Below are positions 4,645 to 5,710 of a DNA stretch of 5,710 bases, piece by piece. Within the stretch, counting starts at the first letter, position 1; each line of letters opens with the position of its first letter. The notes beneath the pieces were generated by a model. The model did not search any database and was not told the DNA's origin. It was given only the letters and a program-made list of their open reading frames with translations. Source of the stretch: an uncultured Porphyromonadaceae bacterium (GTDB taxonomy: Bacteria; Bacteroidota; Bacteroidia; Bacteroidales; Muribaculaceae); contig URWH01000134.1 in the NCBI GenBank assembly GCA_900551515.1, forward strand, positions 1 to 5,710. Direction: 5' to 3'. The translations under genes were made by a program, and so were the position numbers.

Positions 4645-5710
4645 ATGGATCCATACGAATTTGCCGAACGGATATTTCTGAATCTGCCCTACGACCCCAA
4701 CGAGCAGCAGATCAGCCTCATCGCCGCGCTGGCGCGTTTCTGCACCGCCCCCGACGACGGCCGCTCCAATCCGGTGTTCCTCCTCAACGGCTACGCGGGC
4801 ACCGGCAAGACGTCGCTCACCGGCGCTCTCGTCCGTGCCTTGCGTGAGATCATGCTGCCTGTAGTGCTCATGGCTCCTACGGGACGCGCCGCCAAGGTGT
4901 TCGGCAATTTCGCCGGCTTTCCCGCTTCGACCATCCACCGGCGCATCTATCGCTCGGCCGACGGCGAAATGGCGGGCAGCGCCTCGGTCGACGTGGCCGA
5001 AAACACGCTCGTCGACGCCGTCTTCATCATCGACGAGGCCTCGATGATCGGCGACGGCAGCTCGGGCAATGACAGCTACGGCGGCCGCTCAAGCCTCCTC
5101 GAAGACCTTATCCACTACGTGTACAGCGGCGACCGATGCCGTATGATACTCCTCGGCGACACCGCCCAGCTCCCGCCCGTGGGCTGCTCAGTGAGTCCGG
5201 CCATGGATCCCGCCGTGCTCCGCAGCTACGGTCTGAAAGTGAGCCGCGTGGTGCTCACGAAGGTTGTGCGCCAGGAGCACATGTCGGGCATCCTCTACAA
5301 TGCCACATGGCTGCGCCGCGCCATGCGCGACCCCGCCAACAACCCTATGCAACTCACCGCAAGCCGTTTTGCCGACGTGACAGTGGTGGACGGCGTCGAC
5401 CTTGAAGATTCGATAGCCTCGTCATACGGCGATGCCGGCGAAGCCGACACGCTCGTCATCACTGCCTCCAACCGCCGCGCCGTGGCTTTCAACCGCGCCA
5501 TACGCGCCAACATCCTCTACCGCGAAGAGGAGCTGTGCCGTGGCGAACGGCTCATGGTCGTCAAGAACAATTATCTTTTCAGCGCACGCGTCAAGGGCCT
5601 CGATTTCATCGCCAACGGCGATATGGCCGTCGTCGAAACCATCCACGGCACCGAGGAGATCTACGGCTTCCGCTTCGCCGACGTCACCATCTCACTCCCC
5701 GACCGCGACA
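4645..5710 (+). CDS. RecD-like superfamily 1 DNA helicase, N-terminal 355 residues (partial)
   Basis: This ATP-dependent helicase of the compact RecD-like type is found widely in Bacteroidetes. The Walker A motif GYAGTGKT (49-56) lies close to the N-terminus, so the long N-terminal extension of true RecD2 is absent. LMAPTGRAAK (75-84) is motif Ia, FIIDEASM (127-134) the DEAA-like Walker B, and LLGDTAQLPPVG (169-180) motif III. LTKVVRQ, some 30 residues later, carries the next conserved Arg. The N-terminal PNEQQISLI (18-26) is Q-motif-like. The C-terminal RecA-like domain starts around residue 270 and runs off the window; related proteins are, as I recall, somewhat under 500 residues. Likely roles are DNA unwinding in repair or recombination in the cytoplasm; the exact substrate is unknown. 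The chosen ATG directly follows an A-run and is the only start giving the family N-terminus. The IS ends 20 bp before it, having separated it from its probable promoter at 3213-3220. Confidence 0.9.
   Translation, partial: MDPYEFAERIFLNLPYDPNEQQISLIAALARFCTAPDDGRSNPVFLLNGYAGTGKTSLTGALVRALREIMLPVVLMAPTGRAAKVFGNFAGFPASTIHRRIYRSADGEMAGSASVDVAENTLVDAVFIIDEASMIGDGSSGNDSYGGRSSLLEDLIHYVYSGDRCRMILLGDTAQLPPVGCSVSPAMDPAVLRSYGLKVSRVVLTKVVRQEHMSGILYNATWLRRAMRDPANNPMQLTASRFADVTVVDGVDLEDSIASSYGDAGEADTLVITASNRRAVAFNRAIRANILYREEELCRGERLMVVKNNYLFSARVKGLDFIANGDMAVVETIHGTEEIYGFRFADVTISLPDRD

Noticed and set aside
4628..4681. Short frame starting at ATG 4628, just before the helicase
   Set aside because: It is out of frame with the helicase, overlaps its start and ends after 17 codons; more likely incidental.

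Overview
The window looks like chromosomal DNA of a GC-rich gut Bacteroidales; a Muribaculaceae-like genome is my guess, not shown. Three things point there: promoters of the Bacteroidetes type (a TAnnTTTG -7 element) before several genes, no clear Shine-Dalgarno sequences, and protein families I know from Bacteroides relatives (a GH5_7-type mannanase, a BRO-N/DinD-like protein, a compact RecD-like helicase). The housekeeping-type genes at both ends are clearly GC-rich. The middle (about 1811-4644) is visibly more AT-rich and carries the accessory and mobile DNA.

Layout. 1-98: last codons of a plus-strand gene, probably an acetyl-CoA hydrolase/transferase. 108-1810 (minus): a two-gene unit, a Bcp-type peroxiredoxin followed by a secreted or lipid-anchored GH5 beta-mannanase-like enzyme; stop and start codons overlap as ATGA. 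1811-2148: divergent intergenic region with a -7 element for each direction, an 11-bp tandem repeat running into an inverted repeat, and a 9-codon leader frame. 2149-2994 (plus): a stand-alone BRO-N plus DinD-like protein whose coding sequence contains a perfect 12-bp-arm palindrome. 2995-3225: mostly non-coding spacer ending in a -7 element. 3226-4624: a complete 1,399-bp insertion sequence with one intact DDE transposase. 4645 to the end (plus): N-terminal 355 residues of a RecD-like superfamily 1 helicase, open at the window edge.

The best-supported unusual observation is the insertion site. Terminal inverted repeats (CAATACTTCGGTTA on the left, CAATAGTTCGTTA on the right) and a 5-bp target duplication, TGTAT, place the element immediately after the -7 box TATATTTG. 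Removing the element and one TGTAT copy puts that -7 box 20 nt before the helicase ATG, an ordinary Bacteroidetes arrangement. The element therefore split the helicase gene from its promoter. The helicase is now probably transcribed, if at all, by read-through from the transposase promoter or a weak outward promoter at the right end of the element.

I do not see a multi-gene defence system or other clearly new system. The DinD-like gene and the helicase both suggest DNA-repair or phage-related roles and were close neighbours before the insertion, but nothing in the sequence shows that they work together.
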